Source: an uncultured Pelagibacteraceae bacterium (GTDB taxonomy: Bacteria > Pseudomonadota > Alphaproteobacteria > Pelagibacterales > Pelagibacteraceae). From it: a DNA stretch of 64,000 nucleotides. A program made the translations under genes and the position numbers. The DNA lies in contig CACMNK010000003.1 in assembly GCA_902615145.1 (NCBI GenBank), positions 1 to 64,000 of the forward strand, given 5' to 3'. The notes under the pieces were generated by a model. That model saw only the letters and a program-made list of their open reading frames with translations. It was not told where the DNA came from and made no database searches. The first letter of the stretch is position 1, and every line of letters starts with the position of its first letter. Positions 49,688-61,929 of this stretch are shown one piece after another.

Positions 49688-50842
49688 ATGTCATTTAATT
49701 TAAAAGTTTTACAAGTTATCCCCAAACTAGGCTATGGGGGAGCTGAAACTGGTTGTTATGATATTGCTCATTATCTTCCAGAAAATAACTGTAAATCTTT
49801 CATAGTTACGAGTGGTGGCGAGCTGACAAAATTTATAGATAGGAAAAAAGTAAAATTAATTAGATTACCTGTTCATAGCAAAAATCCTTTTATAATTTTA
49901 TTAAACTCAATAATTTTAGTTTTTATTATTTTATTTTACAATATATCCATAGTTCACGCTCGAAGTAGAGCGCCAGCTTGGTCCTGTTTAATTGCAACTA
50001 AATTAACAGGAAGAAAATTCGTAACAACTTTCCATGGCACATATAATTTCAATGGAAAAATCAAAAAATTTTATAATTCGGTTATGGTTAGGTCAGATCT
50101 TATCATAGCTGGATCTAATTTTATTTTTTCCCACATTAAAGAAAATTATTCAAATCTTATTGATGTAAAAAAAAAATTACTTGTAATATTTAGAGGCATA
50201 AATGTTGATTATTTTGACTCCAGTACATTGTTAGAAAAGGACGAAAAAAAATTATTAAACGAATGGGGCATATTAGAAAATAAAAAAATTATTTTGTTAC
50301 CTGGTAGATTAACTTCCTGGAAAGGTCAGGAACTATTTATTGAGGCGATTAATTTGGTTAACATTGAATTAGGTTATGAGGCATTTTATGCAGTAGTCTT
50401 AGGTAATGATCAAGGACGAGATGCGTATAAAAAAAAGTTACATCATCTTTGTGAACAATTCAAAATTTCTAATCAAGTAAAATTTATTGATTCGTGTAAA
50501 AATATGGCTTTGGCTTATAAAGTTTCAGATATAATTGTTTCAGCATCAATTGAACCGGAAGCATTTGGACGAGTTGCAGTAGAAGCCCAATCAATGGAAA
50601 AGCTGATAATTGCTAGTAATATTGGTGGATCAAATGAAACTGTGATTGACGATAAAACAGGATTGTTGTTTGAGTCTGGAGATCCGAAATCTTTAAGTAA
50701 AAAAATAATGCAATCTTTAACCATGGACGAAAGCTTATTGAAAACTATGGGTATTGAAGGTAGAAAAAACATTGTAAAAAAATTTAATGTTGAAAAAATG
50801 TGTTTTTCTACTTATTCAGAGTATAAAAGATTGTTAAATTAA
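49688..50842 (+). CDS. Glycosyltransferase family 4-like protein
   Basis: KVLQVIPKLGYGGAETGCYDIA...LPGRLTSWKGQELFIEA...ASIEPEAFGRVAVEAQSMEKLIIASNIGGSNETV. Confidence 0.9.
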   Translation: MSFNLKVLQVIPKLGYGGAETGCYDIAHYLPENNCKSFIVTSGGELTKFIDRKKVKLIRLPVHSKNPFIILLNSIILVFIILFYNISIVHARSRAPAWSCLIATKLTGRKFVTTFHGTYNFNGKIKKFYNSVMVRSDLIIAGSNFIFSHIKENYSNLIDVKKKLLVIFRGINVDYFDSSTLLEKDEKKLLNEWGILENKKIILLPGRLTSWKGQELFIEAINLVNIELGYEAFYAVVLGNDQGRDAYKKKLHHLCEQFKISNQVKFIDSCKNMALAYKVSDIIVSASIEPEAFGRVAVEAQSMEKLIIASNIGGSNETVIDDKTGLLFESGDPKSLSKKIMQSLTMDESLLKTMGIEGRKNIVKKFNVEKMCFSTYSEYKRLLN

Positions 50843-52756
50843 ATGCCTATAATTTCATTACCTGACGGAAAAACTTTAAATTTTCAAAAAGAAGTTACTG
50901 GATTGGAAATTGCAGATAGGATTAGTAAATCTCTCTCAAAACAAGCACTAATTATGAGCGTAGATGGTCAATTAAAAGATTTGTATTTTTCTATTGATAA
51001 AGATTGCTCAGTTAAAATTTTCACCTCAAAAGATCCTGAGGGGTTAGAAGTTATTCGACATGATACTGCACATATAATGGCCATGGCTGTTCAAGAATTG
51101 TATCCAGGAACTCAAGTAACTATTGGGCCAGTAATTGAAAATGGCTTTTATTACGATTTTGCCCGAAAGGAACCTTTTACAAAGGATGATTTAAAAAAAA
51201 TAGAGAAAAGGATGTCAGAAATTATTGATAAAGATTTTAAAACAAGAAGAGAGGTTTGGGAAAGAGATAAAGCAATAAGCCATTTTAAAAAAATTGGTGA
51301 GAAATATAAGGCTGAAATAATTGAAAGTATTCCAGAAAATGAGGAGCTTTCTGTTTATTATCATGGTGAAACATGGCATGATTTATGCAGAGGTCCTCAT
51401 TTAGTATCGTCTGGCAAAATTGGTAAAGCATTTAAACTAACAAAAGTCTCGGGAGCCTATTGGCGTGGAGACTCAAATAATGAAATGCTCCAAAGAATTT
51501 ACGGAACAGGCTGGGCTAATCAAAAAGACTTGGATGATCACTTAAATAGAATTGAAGAAGCAGAAAAAAGAGATCACAGAAAAATAGGAAAAGAAATGGA
51601 TTTATTTCATTTTAGAGAGGAAAGTCCTGGCTCGGTTTTTTGGCACGAAAAAGGTTGGAGCTTATTTCAAAAATTAATCGATTATATGAGAATGAAACAA
51701 AATATTGCTGGTTATAAAGAGATAAATACTCCAGAAGTTTTAGATAGAAGTTTATGGGAAAAATCTGGACACTGGGAAAAATTTGGGGCAAATATGTATA
51801 CTACAACTACTCCAGATGAAAAAATTTTTGCCGTAAAGCCTATGAATTGCCCAGGTTGCATTGAAGTTTTTAATCAAGGCCTTAAGAGCTATAAAGATTT
51901 ACCTTTAAAGATGTCAGAGTTTGGAAAAGTTCACCGTTATGAGCCTTCAGGGGCATTACATGGTTTGTTAAGGGTAAGAGCCTTCACGCAAGACGATGCT
52001 CATATATTTTGTACCGAAGATCAAATTACTCAAGAGTGCTTGATAGTAACAAATCTTATTTTAGAAATTTATAAAGATTTAGGTTTTGAAAATGTCATTT
52101 TAAAATATTCTGATAGACCTGAATTAAGAGTTGGAGATGATAGTGTATGGGATAAAGCAGAATCTGCTTTATTAGAAGCAGTTAAAGCAACTAAATTAGA
52201 ATATAGTATAAATAAAGGTGAAGGTGCTTTCTATGGACCTAAAATCGAATTTGTTTTGAGAGATGCAATTGGAAGAGATTGGCAGTGTGGAACTTTACAA
52301 GTCGACTTTAATTTGCCAGGTAGACTAGGTGCCTCATATGTAGATAGAGATGGAACAAAAAAAGTGCCGGTCATGATTCATAGAGCTTTGTTCGGTTCTT
52401 TAGAAAGATTTATAGGTATATTAATTGAAAATTATGCAGGAAAGTTTCCTTTCTGGATATCTCCATCACAAACAATGGTAATTCCGATTTCCGAGGAATT
52501 CAATGACTATGCTATTAAAGTTTGCGAAAAAATTAAGAATTCAGGCATGAGTTCTTCAGTAGATTTAAAAAATAACAATCTAAATTATAAAATTAGAGAT
52601 CATTCTTTAGCTAAGATACCAATTCTATTGATTTGTGGTAAAAAAGAAGTTGACAGTAAGAGTGTAACCATTAGAAGATTGGACTCTAATAAACAAGAAA
52701 ATATGAAACTAGATTTATTTTTAAAAAGTTTTTCTGCACTAAACAAAGTATCTTAA
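50843..52756 (+). CDS. thrS: Threonyl-tRNA synthetase
   Basis: TGS domain; RHDTAHIMAMAVQELYPGTQVTIGPVIENGFYYDF...FAVKPMNCPGCIEVF...MIHRALFGSLERFIGILIENYAG. Confidence 0.98.
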   Translation: MPIISLPDGKTLNFQKEVTGLEIADRISKSLSKQALIMSVDGQLKDLYFSIDKDCSVKIFTSKDPEGLEVIRHDTAHIMAMAVQELYPGTQVTIGPVIENGFYYDFARKEPFTKDDLKKIEKRMSEIIDKDFKTRREVWERDKAISHFKKIGEKYKAEIIESIPENEELSVYYHGETWHDLCRGPHLVSSGKIGKAFKLTKVSGAYWRGDSNNEMLQRIYGTGWANQKDLDDHLNRIEEAEKRDHRKIGKEMDLFHFREESPGSVFWHEKGWSLFQKLIDYMRMKQNIAGYKEINTPEVLDRSLWEKSGHWEKFGANMYTTTTPDEKIFAVKPMNCPGCIEVFNQGLKSYKDLPLKMSEFGKVHRYEPSGALHGLLRVRAFTQDDAHIFCTEDQITQECLIVTNLILEIYKDLGFENVILKYSDRPELRVGDDSVWDKAESALLEAVKATKLEYSINKGEGAFYGPKIEFVLRDAIGRDWQCGTLQVDFNLPGRLGASYVDRDGTKKVPVMIHRALFGSLERFIGILIENYAGKFPFWISPSQTMVIPISEEFNDYAIKVCEKIKNSGMSSSVDLKNNNLNYKIRDHSLAKIPILLICGKKEVDSKSVTIRRLDSNKQENMKLDLFLKSFSALNKVS

Positions 52757-52762
52757 AATTTA

Positions 52763-53308
52763 GTGGCAGACATCAAACAAAATTACTTCCAAAAAAGAAC
52801 TAAAGATCGTGGCCCGAGATCTAATAATAGAATTTCATCACCCGAAGTTCAGGTTATTGCAAATGATGGAAATAATTTAGGAATTTTGAATACAAATGAG
52901 GCAATTACAATCGCTAAGAGAGAGGGATTAGATCTTATAGAAATATCTCCAAATGCTAATCCACCTGTCTGTAAAATTATGGATATGGGAAAGTTTAAAT
53001 ATGATGCTCAAAAAAAAGCAAACCTTGCAAAGAAAAAGCAAAAAATAGTCTCATTGAAAGAAATAAAGATGCGACCTGTTACAGAGACCCATGATTATGA
53101 ATTCAAAGTAAAAAATGCAAAAAAATTTATTGCTAAAGGTGATAAAGTAAAATTTACAATAAGGTTCAAAGGTAGAGAGCTTCAACATTCTCACCTTGGG
53201 AACGAACTTATGGCTAAAATTAAAGAGGATATGAAAGATATTGGCAAAATAGAATTACATCCGAAGTTTGACGGTAAACAAATGATTATGGTAATCCAGC
53301 CTTTATAA
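52763..53308 (+). CDS. infC: Translation initiation factor IF-3 (GTG start)
   Basis: NRISSPEVQVIANDGNNLGI...LDLIEISPNANPPVCKIMDMGKFKYD...MKDIGKIELHPKFDGKQMIMVIQP. Confidence 0.97.
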   Translation: MADIKQNYFQKRTKDRGPRSNNRISSPEVQVIANDGNNLGILNTNEAITIAKREGLDLIEISPNANPPVCKIMDMGKFKYDAQKKANLAKKKQKIVSLKEIKMRPVTETHDYEFKVKNAKKFIAKGDKVKFTIRFKGRELQHSHLGNELMAKIKEDMKDIGKIELHPKFDGKQMIMVIQPL

Positions 53309-53361
53309 GCTTTAATATAGGTTGTAAATTTATTTCTTTGTATGTATAACCTCGCTCAATT

Positions 53362-53568
53362 ATGCCAAAATTAAAAACTAAAAGCTCAGCAAAAAAAAGA
53401 TTTAAGATATCGGCCAGAGGAAAAGTTATAATGGCCCAGGCTGGCAAAAGGCATGGAATGATTAAAAGGACTAATTCACAAATAAGAAAACTAAGAGGCA
53501 CTACCACAATGTCAAAACAAGATGGAAAAATTGTTAAGTCGTACATGCCTTATAGTTTACGAGGTTAA
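53362..53568 (+). CDS. rpmI: 50S ribosomal protein L35
   Basis: [22 protein letters not shown]...[19 protein letters not shown]. Confidence 0.96.
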   Translation: MPKLKTKSSAKKRFKISARGKVIMAQAGKRHGMIKRTNSQIRKLRGTTTMSKQDGKIVKSYMPYSLRG

Positions 53569-53569
53569 A

Positions 53570-53926
53570 ATGGCTAGAGTAAAAAGAGGTGTTACAAGTA
53601 GAGCAAAACATAAAAAAGTTTTAAAAGCTGTTAAAGGTCAGTGGGGTCGAAGAAAAAATACTATTAGAGTTGCAAAACAAGCCATGGATAAGGCAATGCA
53701 ATATGCTTACAGAGATAGAAGAAATAAAAAAAGAGATTTTAAATCTTTGTGGATTCAAAGAATTAATGCAGGTGTAAGAGCTGAAGGATTAACTTATTCC
53801 AAATTTATTAATGGCCTAAATAAATGTGGAATTAAAATTGATAGAAAAATACTTGCTGAGATAGCTTATGATAGTCCAGAAGCCTTCAAAACTATTGTCC
53901 AAAAAGCACAATCTGCACTAAATTAA
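53570..53926 (+). CDS. rplT: 50S ribosomal protein L20; start placed at 53570, not the track's 53522
   Basis: [57 protein letters not shown]. Confidence 0.97.
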   Translation: MARVKRGVTSRAKHKKVLKAVKGQWGRRKNTIRVAKQAMDKAMQYAYRDRRNKKRDFKSLWIQRINAGVRAEGLTYSKFINGLNKCGIKIDRKILAEIAYDSPEAFKTIVQKAQSALN

Positions 53927-53969
53927 TCTTCACTATTGTTTTATTTCACTGAAGAAATAATCTGTAAAA

Positions 53970-55037
53970 ATGTCAGATCTTAAAAAAATAAAAGATGAAC
54001 TTCTTTTGAAACTGAAAGGTAAATTAAACTTGTCAGAGGTAAATAAAATGAAATCCGATTTATTTGGTAAGAATGGATTAGTTTCATCGCAATTTAAAAA
54101 GATAGGAACCATAGCAGAAACCGAGAGAAAAAAATTTGCCTCAGAACTGAATGTTATTAAAGATGAATTACAAGATTTAATTAATTTGAAAATAAAGGAA
54201 ATTGAAAATGAGGAAATTAGAGAGAAGTTACAAAAAGAAAAAATTGATATTACTCTGCCTGAGAGACCATTTGTAAGAGGCAAAATTCATCCTGTGTCAC
54301 AAACAATAGATGAAATATCCTCGATTTTTTCTGAAATTGGTTTTAGCGTTGAAGAAGGTCCAGACGTTGAGAGTGAATATAATAATTTTACCGCACTTAA
54401 CACGCCGGAAAATCATCCAGCTAGAGATATGCATGACACATTTTATCTTGATGAAAAAAAAGAAAGATTATTACGCACTCATACTTCTCCAGTTCAAATT
54501 AGAACAATGTTAAAAGACAAACCACCGTTTAAAATAATAGCTCCTGGCAGAACATATAGGTCAGATAGCGATCAGACACACGCACCTATGTTTCACCAGG
54601 TTGAAGGTCTTCATATAGACAAAGATATTAATATGGGACATTTAAAAGGATGTCTAAATTATTTTATTAAGGAATTTTTTGAATTGGATAAAATTAAAAT
54701 GAGATTTAGACCAAGTCATTTTCCTTTCACAGAGCCGTCTGCTGAAGTTGACATAGGATACGAGATGAAGGATGGCAAAATAGTAATTGGTGAAGGCGAT
54801 CAATGGCTAGAGATTTTGGGATGTGGGATGGTACATCCAAATGTTTTAAGAAATGTTAAAGTAGATCCAATAAAGTTTCAAGGATATGCATTTGGGATGG
54901 GTATTGATAGGTTGGCAATGTTAAAGTATGGAATTAACGATTTAAGAGCTTTTTTCGATTGTGACTATAGATGGTTAAATCATTTTGGATTTGATCCTTT
55001 GGATGTACCAACAAATTATAGAGGCCTGAGTAGATGA
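53970..55037 (+). CDS. pheS: Phenylalanyl-tRNA synthetase alpha subunit
   Basis: [53 protein letters not shown]...[19 protein letters not shown]. Confidence 0.98.
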   Translation: MSDLKKIKDELLLKLKGKLNLSEVNKMKSDLFGKNGLVSSQFKKIGTIAETERKKFASELNVIKDELQDLINLKIKEIENEEIREKLQKEKIDITLPERPFVRGKIHPVSQTIDEISSIFSEIGFSVEEGPDVESEYNNFTALNTPENHPARDMHDTFYLDEKKERLLRTHTSPVQIRTMLKDKPPFKIIAPGRTYRSDSDQTHAPMFHQVEGLHIDKDINMGHLKGCLNYFIKEFFELDKIKMRFRPSHFPFTEPSAEVDIGYEMKDGKIVIGEGDQWLEILGCGMVHPNVLRNVKVDPIKFQGYAFGMGIDRLAMLKYGINDLRAFFDCDYRWLNHFGFDPLDVPTNYRGLSR

Positions 55038-57439
55038 AAATCACATTTGACTGGCTTAAAGATCATTTAAAAACAAATTTAAAAGAAAAAAATCTTTTAG
55101 AACAACTTACCAATGTTGGATTAGAGGTAGAAGGAGTACAAAATCTTTCTTCAGATAAAGAACTTTTTACAGTCGCTAAAATTATTAAAACAATAAAGCA
55201 TCCAAATGCTGATCGGCTAAAAGTTTGCGATGTTGATGTCGGAGAAAAAAAATTTAAAAAAGTTGTATGTGGGGCTGCTAATGCAGTTGAGGGACTAATT
55301 ACAGTATATGCACCTCCAGGATCAATTATCCCGAAAACTAAAACAAAATTAGTTGTGGCTAAAATAAGAGGAGTTACCTCTTATGGAATGCTTTGTTCAG
55401 AGTCTGAATTAAATTTATCTGATGAGAGTGATGGTATAATTGAACTATCATCAGGATACAAAAAAATTATTGGCAAGAGTTATTTTTCAAAATCAAAATC
55501 TAACTTGATTGATTTATCTATAACACCTAATAGACCAGATTGTCTTGGCATAAGAGGAATTGCAAGAGATCTTGCTGCTTCAGGCTTTGGAATATTGATT
55601 GATTTTAAGAAAAAAAAAATTAAATCTAATAATAGACATTCTTTAAAAGTCAAAATAAAAAAAGAAAAAAATCAGGGATGTAGCATATTTGGTAGTTGCG
55701 TTATTACTGATGTAAAGAATACTGAAAGTCCTCAATGGCTTAAAGACAAATTGATTTCAATAGGCCAAAAACCAATTTCTGCAATAGTTGATATTACAAA
55801 TTATGTAATGTTCGATCTTAATCGTCCATTGCATGCTTATGATGCTGATAAAATCGAAAAGGGTATTATTGTTCGTAATTCAAAATTGGGAGAGAAATTT
55901 ACTGCTTTAGATAATAAGGATTATAAGCTTGAAGATGGAATGTGTGTAATCAGTGACCATAAAGGTGTTTTAGGACTGGGCGGAATTATTGGTGGAACAA
56001 GATCAGGAACAGAATTAGATACAAAGAATATATTATTAGAGTCAGCTTATTTTAAACCTGGATCAATAAGAACCACGGCAAAAAAATTGAATCTTGATAC
56101 TGATGCAAAGTTTAGATTTGAAAGAGGCATTGATCCATTATCAATTGAGGATGGATTAAATAAAGCCGCAATATTAATTAAAGAAATTTGTGGCGGTAAA
56201 ATCAGTAAAATTGATGTTCAAAAAATTGAAACTCATAAAACAAAAATAATTAAATTTGACATAAATTTAGTTGAAAAAGTAGCAGGTTTTAAAATTTCTA
56301 CTAAAGAAATTTTTAAAATTTTAGAAAATCTTGGTTTCACATTGAAAAAGAAAAAAAATTTTTTTGAATTAACTGTTCCATCATGGAGACCTGATATCAC
56401 GCAAGAAATAGATATTGTTGAAGAATTGGTTAGAATAAGTGGTTATGATAAAATAAGTATTATAGATCCAATCAAGAAAAGAAAGAAGTCTACTTTAAAC
56501 AAATCCCAAAAATTATTTCATTTTTTACAGAGATCAATTGCTTCTAAAGGTTATCTAGAAGCAATAACTTGGTCATTTACAGACTCAAATTACAATGATT
56601 ATTTCAGAGACACTAAAAAAGAAATTAAGATTGTAAATCCAATAAGTACGGAATTAGATGTTTTAAGAAATTCAATATTCTCAAACTTGATAATATATAT
56701 GAATAAAAATCTTGATAGAGGTTTTAAGGATTTATCGATTTATGAAATTGGGCCAACTTTCACTGGTTCTAAGCCAGGTGAACAAAATACTGTGGTATGT
56801 GGTTTGTCATCAGGAAAAAAATCAAGATTATCTTGGATTGAAAAAGAGAGAAATGTTGATGTCTTTGATGTCAAAAAAGATGTAGTCCAAACTTTAATTG
56901 AGGCAGGGTATAAATCAGAAGAATTTTTTATAGACAACAAAACTCCAAATTATTATCATCCTGGTAAATCTGGTAGATTATTTTTAAAAAAAGACGAAGA
57001 CTTAGTAGCAGCTTATTTTGGAGAAATTCATCCAAACATAATTAAAAAGATTGATATGAGAACAGAATCTCTAGTAGGTTTTGAAATTTTTTTAGATAAT
57101 TTGAAATTATCAGTAAAAACCTTAAATGATCAAAAAAATAAATTTAATGTTTCAGATTATCAAAAGTCTGAAAGAGATTTTGCATTTATCATAAACAAAG
57201 ATGTTAATGCACAAGACTTAATTAATGCTATCGCAAGTGTAGACAAGAATTTGATAAGTAATATTAAAGTTTTTGATGTTTATGAAGGTGACAATATTCC
57301 TGAGAATCAAAAATCGATAGCAATAAGTGTTACTATACAATCTATAGAGAAAACATTAAATGACAATGAATTAGAAAGTATTAATAAATTAATTATTGAA
57401 ACAGTAGAAAATAAAACTGGCGCAAAGATCCGTTCTTAA
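55034..57439 (+). CDS. pheT: Phenylalanyl-tRNA synthetase beta subunit
   Basis: [17 protein letters not shown]...[19 protein letters not shown]...RFERGIDP; C-terminal anticodon-binding-like domain. Confidence 0.97.
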   Translation: MKITFDWLKDHLKTNLKEKNLLEQLTNVGLEVEGVQNLSSDKELFTVAKIIKTIKHPNADRLKVCDVDVGEKKFKKVVCGAANAVEGLITVYAPPGSIIPKTKTKLVVAKIRGVTSYGMLCSESELNLSDESDGIIELSSGYKKIIGKSYFSKSKSNLIDLSITPNRPDCLGIRGIARDLAASGFGILIDFKKKKIKSNNRHSLKVKIKKEKNQGCSIFGSCVITDVKNTESPQWLKDKLISIGQKPISAIVDITNYVMFDLNRPLHAYDADKIEKGIIVRNSKLGEKFTALDNKDYKLEDGMCVISDHKGVLGLGGIIGGTRSGTELDTKNILLESAYFKPGSIRTTAKKLNLDTDAKFRFERGIDPLSIEDGLNKAAILIKEICGGKISKIDVQKIETHKTKIIKFDINLVEKVAGFKISTKEIFKILENLGFTLKKKKNFFELTVPSWRPDITQEIDIVEELVRISGYDKISIIDPIKKRKKSTLNKSQKLFHFLQRSIASKGYLEAITWSFTDSNYNDYFRDTKKEIKIVNPISTELDVLRNSIFSNLIIYMNKNLDRGFKDLSIYEIGPTFTGSKPGEQNTVVCGLSSGKKSRLSWIEKERNVDVFDVKKDVVQTLIEAGYKSEEFFIDNKTPNYYHPGKSGRLFLKKDEDLVAAYFGEIHPNIIKKIDMRTESLVGFEIFLDNLKLSVKTLNDQKNKFNVSDYQKSERDFAFIINKDVNAQDLINAIASVDKNLISNIKVFDVYEGDNIPENQKSIAISVTIQSIEKTLNDNELESINKLIIETVENKTGAKIRS

Positions 57440-57444
57440 TAAAA

Positions 57445-59253
57445 ATGACAACAATTGATCATATAAGAAATTTTGCAATAATTGCACATATAGATCATGG
57501 CAAATCTACAATAGCAGATAGAATAATTCACAAATGTGGAGGATTGACCGAAAGAGAGATGAAAGCTCAAGTTTTAGACTCAATGGAAATTGAGCGAGAA
57601 AGAGGAATTACTATCAAAGCTCAAACGGTAAAACTTAATTACAAATCTAAAAACGGTAAAGAATATATTTTCAACATAATCGATACACCAGGTCATGTAG
57701 ACTTTAGTTATGAGGTTAGTAGATCTTTATATGCTTGTGAAGGCTCTATACTTATTGTTGACAGTACGCAGGGTGTAGAGGCACAGACATTAGCAAATGT
57801 CTATCAAGCTATGGATATAAACCACGAAATTATACCAGTTTTAAATAAGATTGATTTACCAGCATCAGATTTGGACAGAACAAAAAAACAAATAGAGGAT
57901 GTGATTGGTATTGAAACTGAAAATGCTATTCCTTGTTCTGGCAAAACAGGTGAAGGTATAGATGAAATATTGGAACAAATAGTCAATCAGCTACCTGGAC
58001 CAAATGGTAATTCAAATCAAGATTTGAAGTGTCTGCTGGTGGATAGTTGGTATGACACTTATCTTGGGGTTGTGATTTTAGTTAGAGTTATGGATGGAAA
58101 AATTATTAAAAATATGAAAATAAAAATGCTTTCAACCAATCAAGATTATATTGTTGAAAAAGTAGGTTTATTTACGCCTAAACCAAAAGATGTAAGTGAA
58201 CTAAATTCTGGAGAAATTGGATTCATAACCACTGGAATTAAAGTTTTATCAGATACGAAAGTTGGAGATACAATCTGTGATGCCTCAAAACCAATTGTCG
58301 AGCCTTTGCCAGGTTTTAAACCAAGTAAACCAGTAGTCTTTTGTGGCTTATTTCCTGTTGATAGCTCTGAGTATCAAAAATTAAAAGATGGTTTAGCAAA
58401 ACTACAACTAAATGATGCTAGCTTTTCTTATGAGGCAGAATCTTCATCGGCTCTAGGTTTGGGTTTCAGATGTGGTTTTCTTGGATTATTGCATCTTGAA
58501 ATAATAACAGAGAGGTTAGAGAGAGAATTCGACGTTAACTTATTAACAACCACGCCAGGTGTTGTCTATAAATTAAAACTTAACAATGGAGAAATTAAAG
58601 ATTTACAAAATCCTTCGAGTTTACCTGATCCAACATATATTCAATCGATAGAGGAACCATGGATTAAAGCTACTATAATTACACCAGATAATTATTTGGG
58701 TTCTATAATAAAATTGTGTCAGGATAAAAGAGGAATTCAAACAAATCTTAGCTACTCGGGCAATAGAGCTGTAATTTCTTATGAACTACCTTTAAATGAA
58801 GTAGTTTTTGATTTTAATGATCGAATTAAATCGATGACAAGTGGATATGCAAGTTTCGATTATGAAATACTTGAGCATAGAGAGGGTGACTTAGTAAAAC
58901 TTGGTATTTTAGTTAATAGTGAACCTGTTGATGCATTAGCTATGATGATACATAAAGACTTTGCACAAAAAACTGGAAGAGAGGTTTGTGAAAAATTAAA
59001 AGATTTAATCCCTAGACATAATTTCATGATACCAGTTCAGGCAGCTATTGGGGGAAAAATTATAGCGAGAGAAACCATAAAAGGTTTTAAAAAAGATGTC
59101 CTTACCAAAATCCATGGTGGTGGCGCTACTGATAGAAAAAGAAAGCTTTTAGAAAAACAAAAAAAAGGTAAGGCAAGATCAAAGCAGTTTGGTAGAGTCG
59201 AGATTCCACAAGAAGCATTTATAGGTGTACTTAAAATAAATAAGGAAAAATAA
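57445..59253 (+). CDS. lepA: Elongation factor 4 (LepA)
   Basis: [56 protein letters not shown]...[16 protein letters not shown]...[27 protein letters not shown]. Confidence 0.98.
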   Translation: MTTIDHIRNFAIIAHIDHGKSTIADRIIHKCGGLTEREMKAQVLDSMEIERERGITIKAQTVKLNYKSKNGKEYIFNIIDTPGHVDFSYEVSRSLYACEGSILIVDSTQGVEAQTLANVYQAMDINHEIIPVLNKIDLPASDLDRTKKQIEDVIGIETENAIPCSGKTGEGIDEILEQIVNQLPGPNGNSNQDLKCLLVDSWYDTYLGVVILVRVMDGKIIKNMKIKMLSTNQDYIVEKVGLFTPKPKDVSELNSGEIGFITTGIKVLSDTKVGDTICDASKPIVEPLPGFKPSKPVVFCGLFPVDSSEYQKLKDGLAKLQLNDASFSYEAESSSALGLGFRCGFLGLLHLEIITERLEREFDVNLLTTTPGVVYKLKLNNGEIKDLQNPSSLPDPTYIQSIEEPWIKATIITPDNYLGSIIKLCQDKRGIQTNLSYSGNRAVISYELPLNEVVFDFNDRIKSMTSGYASFDYEILEHREGDLVKLGILVNSEPVDALAMMIHKDFAQKTGREVCEKLKDLIPRHNFMIPVQAAIGGKIIARETIKGFKKDVLTKIHGGGATDRKRKLLEKQKKGKARSKQFGRVEIPQEAFIGVLKINKEK

Positions 59254-59257
59254 ATTT

Positions 59258-60037
59258 GTGACTTATTTAGTTTTTATTTTGATAATATTGAATATTTTAA
59301 TATTAATTGCATATAATAAAAAAAAAATAAAAAAACACTTTTATAAAACAAAAATCCTAGAAAAAGATATTACAGATTTACACTCAATTTTTAATTTAAA
59401 AAAAGTTAGTAATGATTTAAAAGGGCCCACTAAAAATTCAATTGTTAAAAACTTTTGTATAACGCCTGAAAATCAAATAATTGGCATGACTTCAAACTAT
59501 GAGTCATGGATAATTTCTGTATTAAGTACAATCAGTAAAAATATCTTAGAATTTGGAACTTGTAGCGGAAAAACCACTTATTTAATGGCGTTAAATTCTG
59601 ACAAAGATTCTAAAATTTATACTATAACTTTGAATCCCTCTGATGCTGATAAGATTTATAAAAAAAATGGTGATAGTAAAATTGCACAAAAAAATATAAT
59701 TAATGAGACAATTTATAATAAATTTCTATTCTCAGGCGAACCCGAAGAGAAAAAAATAAAAGTATTTTTTATGAACTCTCTAACATTTGATGAGAGTAAT
59801 TTTTTAGATAAAATGGATCTAATATTTATTGATGGTGGACATACTTTTTCAGTAATTAAAAATGATAGTGAAAAGGCCTTTAAAATGATAAAATCAAAGG
59901 GCGTTGTACTTTGGCACGATTACAATCCAGGTAAAAATTCATCTAAAGACGTTGTTAGATATCTCAATTCTATCTCCAAAAATAAAGAAATTTTCAAAAT
60001 AAAGAATACCTCTTTGTGTTTTTATCAAAAAGATTAA
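59258..60037 (+). CDS. Membrane-anchored class I SAM-dependent methyltransferase-like protein (GTG start)
   Basis: N-terminal TM helix; ILEFGTCSGKTTYLMALN...DLIFIDGGHTFSVIKNDSEKAFKMIKSKGVVLWHDYNPG. Confidence 0.75.
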   Translation: MTYLVFILIILNILILIAYNKKKIKKHFYKTKILEKDITDLHSIFNLKKVSNDLKGPTKNSIVKNFCITPENQIIGMTSNYESWIISVLSTISKNILEFGTCSGKTTYLMALNSDKDSKIYTITLNPSDADKIYKKNGDSKIAQKNIINETIYNKFLFSGEPEEKKIKVFFMNSLTFDESNFLDKMDLIFIDGGHTFSVIKNDSEKAFKMIKSKGVVLWHDYNPGKNSSKDVVRYLNSISKNKEIFKIKNTSLCFYQKD

Positions 60038-60065
60038 ATTTTTATAATTAAGATTGAGAAATATT

Positions 60066-61436
60066 TTAGTCGAACTTCATTTTTTGAATAAAGTTATTCA
60101 AATCTTCAGGTGTTCCTAACCCCCACATTTTATCTACTTTATGAATTTTTATTTTTTTATTTTTCTTTAAAAATTCATTATAAACTGGACAGACATAAAA
60201 CTCATTATTCACTCTAATATTTTTTCTAATCATTTCTTCAGCAGATTTGACGTAATCAGAACCATGTTTCCAATAATAAACTCCAACAGTTGCGTTCCTC
60301 GAAATAACTTTTTTTTCTGCAACTTCTGTTACAAATCCCTCATTATTACATTTTGCATAAGACCATTTTGGATGGATTGCTTCAAAAGTTAAAATTGCAC
60401 CATCTAAATTTTTTGAGTTAAAGTCATAAAATGCTTTTGAACTATTCCAATTAATATATTGATCAGAGTTTGCAATTATTAGTGGATCATCATTGTTGAT
60501 ATACTCTTTAGCTAATAATGTTGTGCAAGCTGCTCCTTCAGTTAAGTGATCTAATTCAATAATTTTGCAATTGGGTTGTAAAATTTTTAAAACACTTTTA
60601 ATATTATATTTTTCCTGATGTTCTTTCTGAATAATAAATATGTAATTAGCTTGTAAATTTAAACTTTCAATTACCCATTGTATCATTGGTTTATTGTCAA
60701 TCTCAATTAAAGGTTTTGGGAATATATAACCAGCATCGAAAAATCTTTTACCTGCTCCAGCCATAGGAATTAAGATATTCATCTTATTATCTTCCCATGA
60801 TACATTTTTTTTATTAATCATTTTTTTAGACGTTAAGTTGAGCCTAATTTTTTTTAAATCTAATTCTTCAATTTTTTTAATCGGTAAAAGTTTAGCTCCA
60901 GAAGAAATGGCAGCTTCCCTACCGTAGTGAGAATCTTCAATTATTAGAGCTTCTGACGGATATATCCCAAACTTAATGAAAATTCTCAGATATATTTCTG
61001 GATTCGGTTTTGGTTTGTTAATGTCTTCATTCGATAATTTAAAGTCTACGTATTTTTCAATGCCAAGTTTATTTAAACAAATATTTAAAGTAGAATTTAC
61101 AGCGTTTGTAGCTACAACAATTTTATATTTATTGTGCAAATTCCTCATTATTTTTATTATTTTATTATTTTTTTTAATCTTTCTTTTAAGTATTTCTGAT
61201 GTTATTTTTTGTTTAAATTTCTGTATCTTTGAAAAAAATTTTTTAGGAAGTTTTTTAGTTTTTTGAAGAAGTTTTAATTTTTCAATTGTAGGTAAACCAT
61301 CAAAAATTTTTACATGATCATCAATAGAAATTTCATCAAAATTATATTTTTTTAATGCTGAATTTAAGGCTTCAAAATGTATTAATTTTGTATCAACTAA
61401 CACTCCATCCAGATCAAATATAATAACCTTTATCAT
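60066..61436 (-). CDS. Fused HAD-family phosphatase (N) and sugar-nucleotidyltransferase-like domain (C)
   Basis: N: IIFDLDGVLVDTKLIHFEAL...KPKPNPEIYL...IEDSHYGREAAISSGA; C: MNILIPMAGAGKRFFDAGYIFPKPLIEIDNKPMIQWVIESL...ANSDQYINW. Confidence 0.9.
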   Translation of the reverse strand: MIKVIIFDLDGVLVDTKLIHFEALNSALKKYNFDEISIDDHVKIFDGLPTIEKLKLLQKTKKLPKKFFSKIQKFKQKITSEILKRKIKKNNKIIKIMRNLHNKYKIVVATNAVNSTLNICLNKLGIEKYVDFKLSNEDINKPKPNPEIYLRIFIKFGIYPSEALIIEDSHYGREAAISSGAKLLPIKKIEELDLKKIRLNLTSKKMINKKNVSWEDNKMNILIPMAGAGKRFFDAGYIFPKPLIEIDNKPMIQWVIESLNLQANYIFIIQKEHQEKYNIKSVLKILQPNCKIIELDHLTEGAACTTLLAKEYINNDDPLIIANSDQYINWNSSKAFYDFNSKNLDGAILTFEAIHPKWSYAKCNNEGFVTEVAEKKVISRNATVGVYYWKHGSDYVKSAEEMIRKNIRVNNEFYVCPVYNEFLKKNKKIKIHKVDKMWGLGTPEDLNNFIQKMKFD

Positions 61437-61439
61437 GAT

Positions 61440-61865
61440 TTACTTATATTTCCCTATAAAATCTGAGCAAATTCCCAAACAATCAATTTTTTTATAATTA
61501 ACTCTTTCTGGTAAAACACAAATACTTTTAGGTAATATTTTTTTACCTGGATATGTCCAAATATATCCTTTACTTGTTATAGTATAATCATCTTCTTGGT
61601 GCCAAAAATAATGCGCTTTAATTTGCTCTAAAGCCATTAATGCTTCATTTGTTTTTGCGTGGCACCATATCTTATCATTTTGGAGGAAATTTTTATCGAT
61701 TTCAAATTGATTGAAATCGTGACCTAAAAAAAATTTACCATTTTCAAATCTTACATCTACTTCAACGTCAAATCCATTTTCCAGAGCTTCATTAATATAA
61801 TCAGGACTATTTTCTCTATCCTTATCAATATTATTAATATTTCCTCTATGTGAAATTAAATACAT
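61440..61865 (-). CDS. Short GDPD/PI-PLC-barrel-like protein; start likely at 61865 rather than 61886
   Basis: MYLISHRGNINNIDKDRENSPDYINEALENGFDVEVDVRFENGKFFLGHD resembles GDPD HRG/E-x-D core. Confidence 0.65.
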   Translation of the reverse strand: MYLISHRGNINNIDKDRENSPDYINEALENGFDVEVDVRFENGKFFLGHDFNQFEIDKNFLQNDKIWCHAKTNEALMALEQIKAHYFWHQEDDYTITSKGYIWTYPGKKILPKSICVLPERVNYKKIDCLGICSDFIGKYK

Positions 61866-61929
61866 ATATAACTTTAATATAATCAATTTTATTTTTAATA
61901 ACTATTAGATTATACATTTAGTATTACAT

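Noticed and set aside
53309-53361. Possible AGGTT...AACCT hairpin in the infC-rpmI gap as an L20/L35 leader
   Set aside because: Short 5-bp stem with a long AT-rich loop; no resemblance to known ribosomal leaders that I can support.
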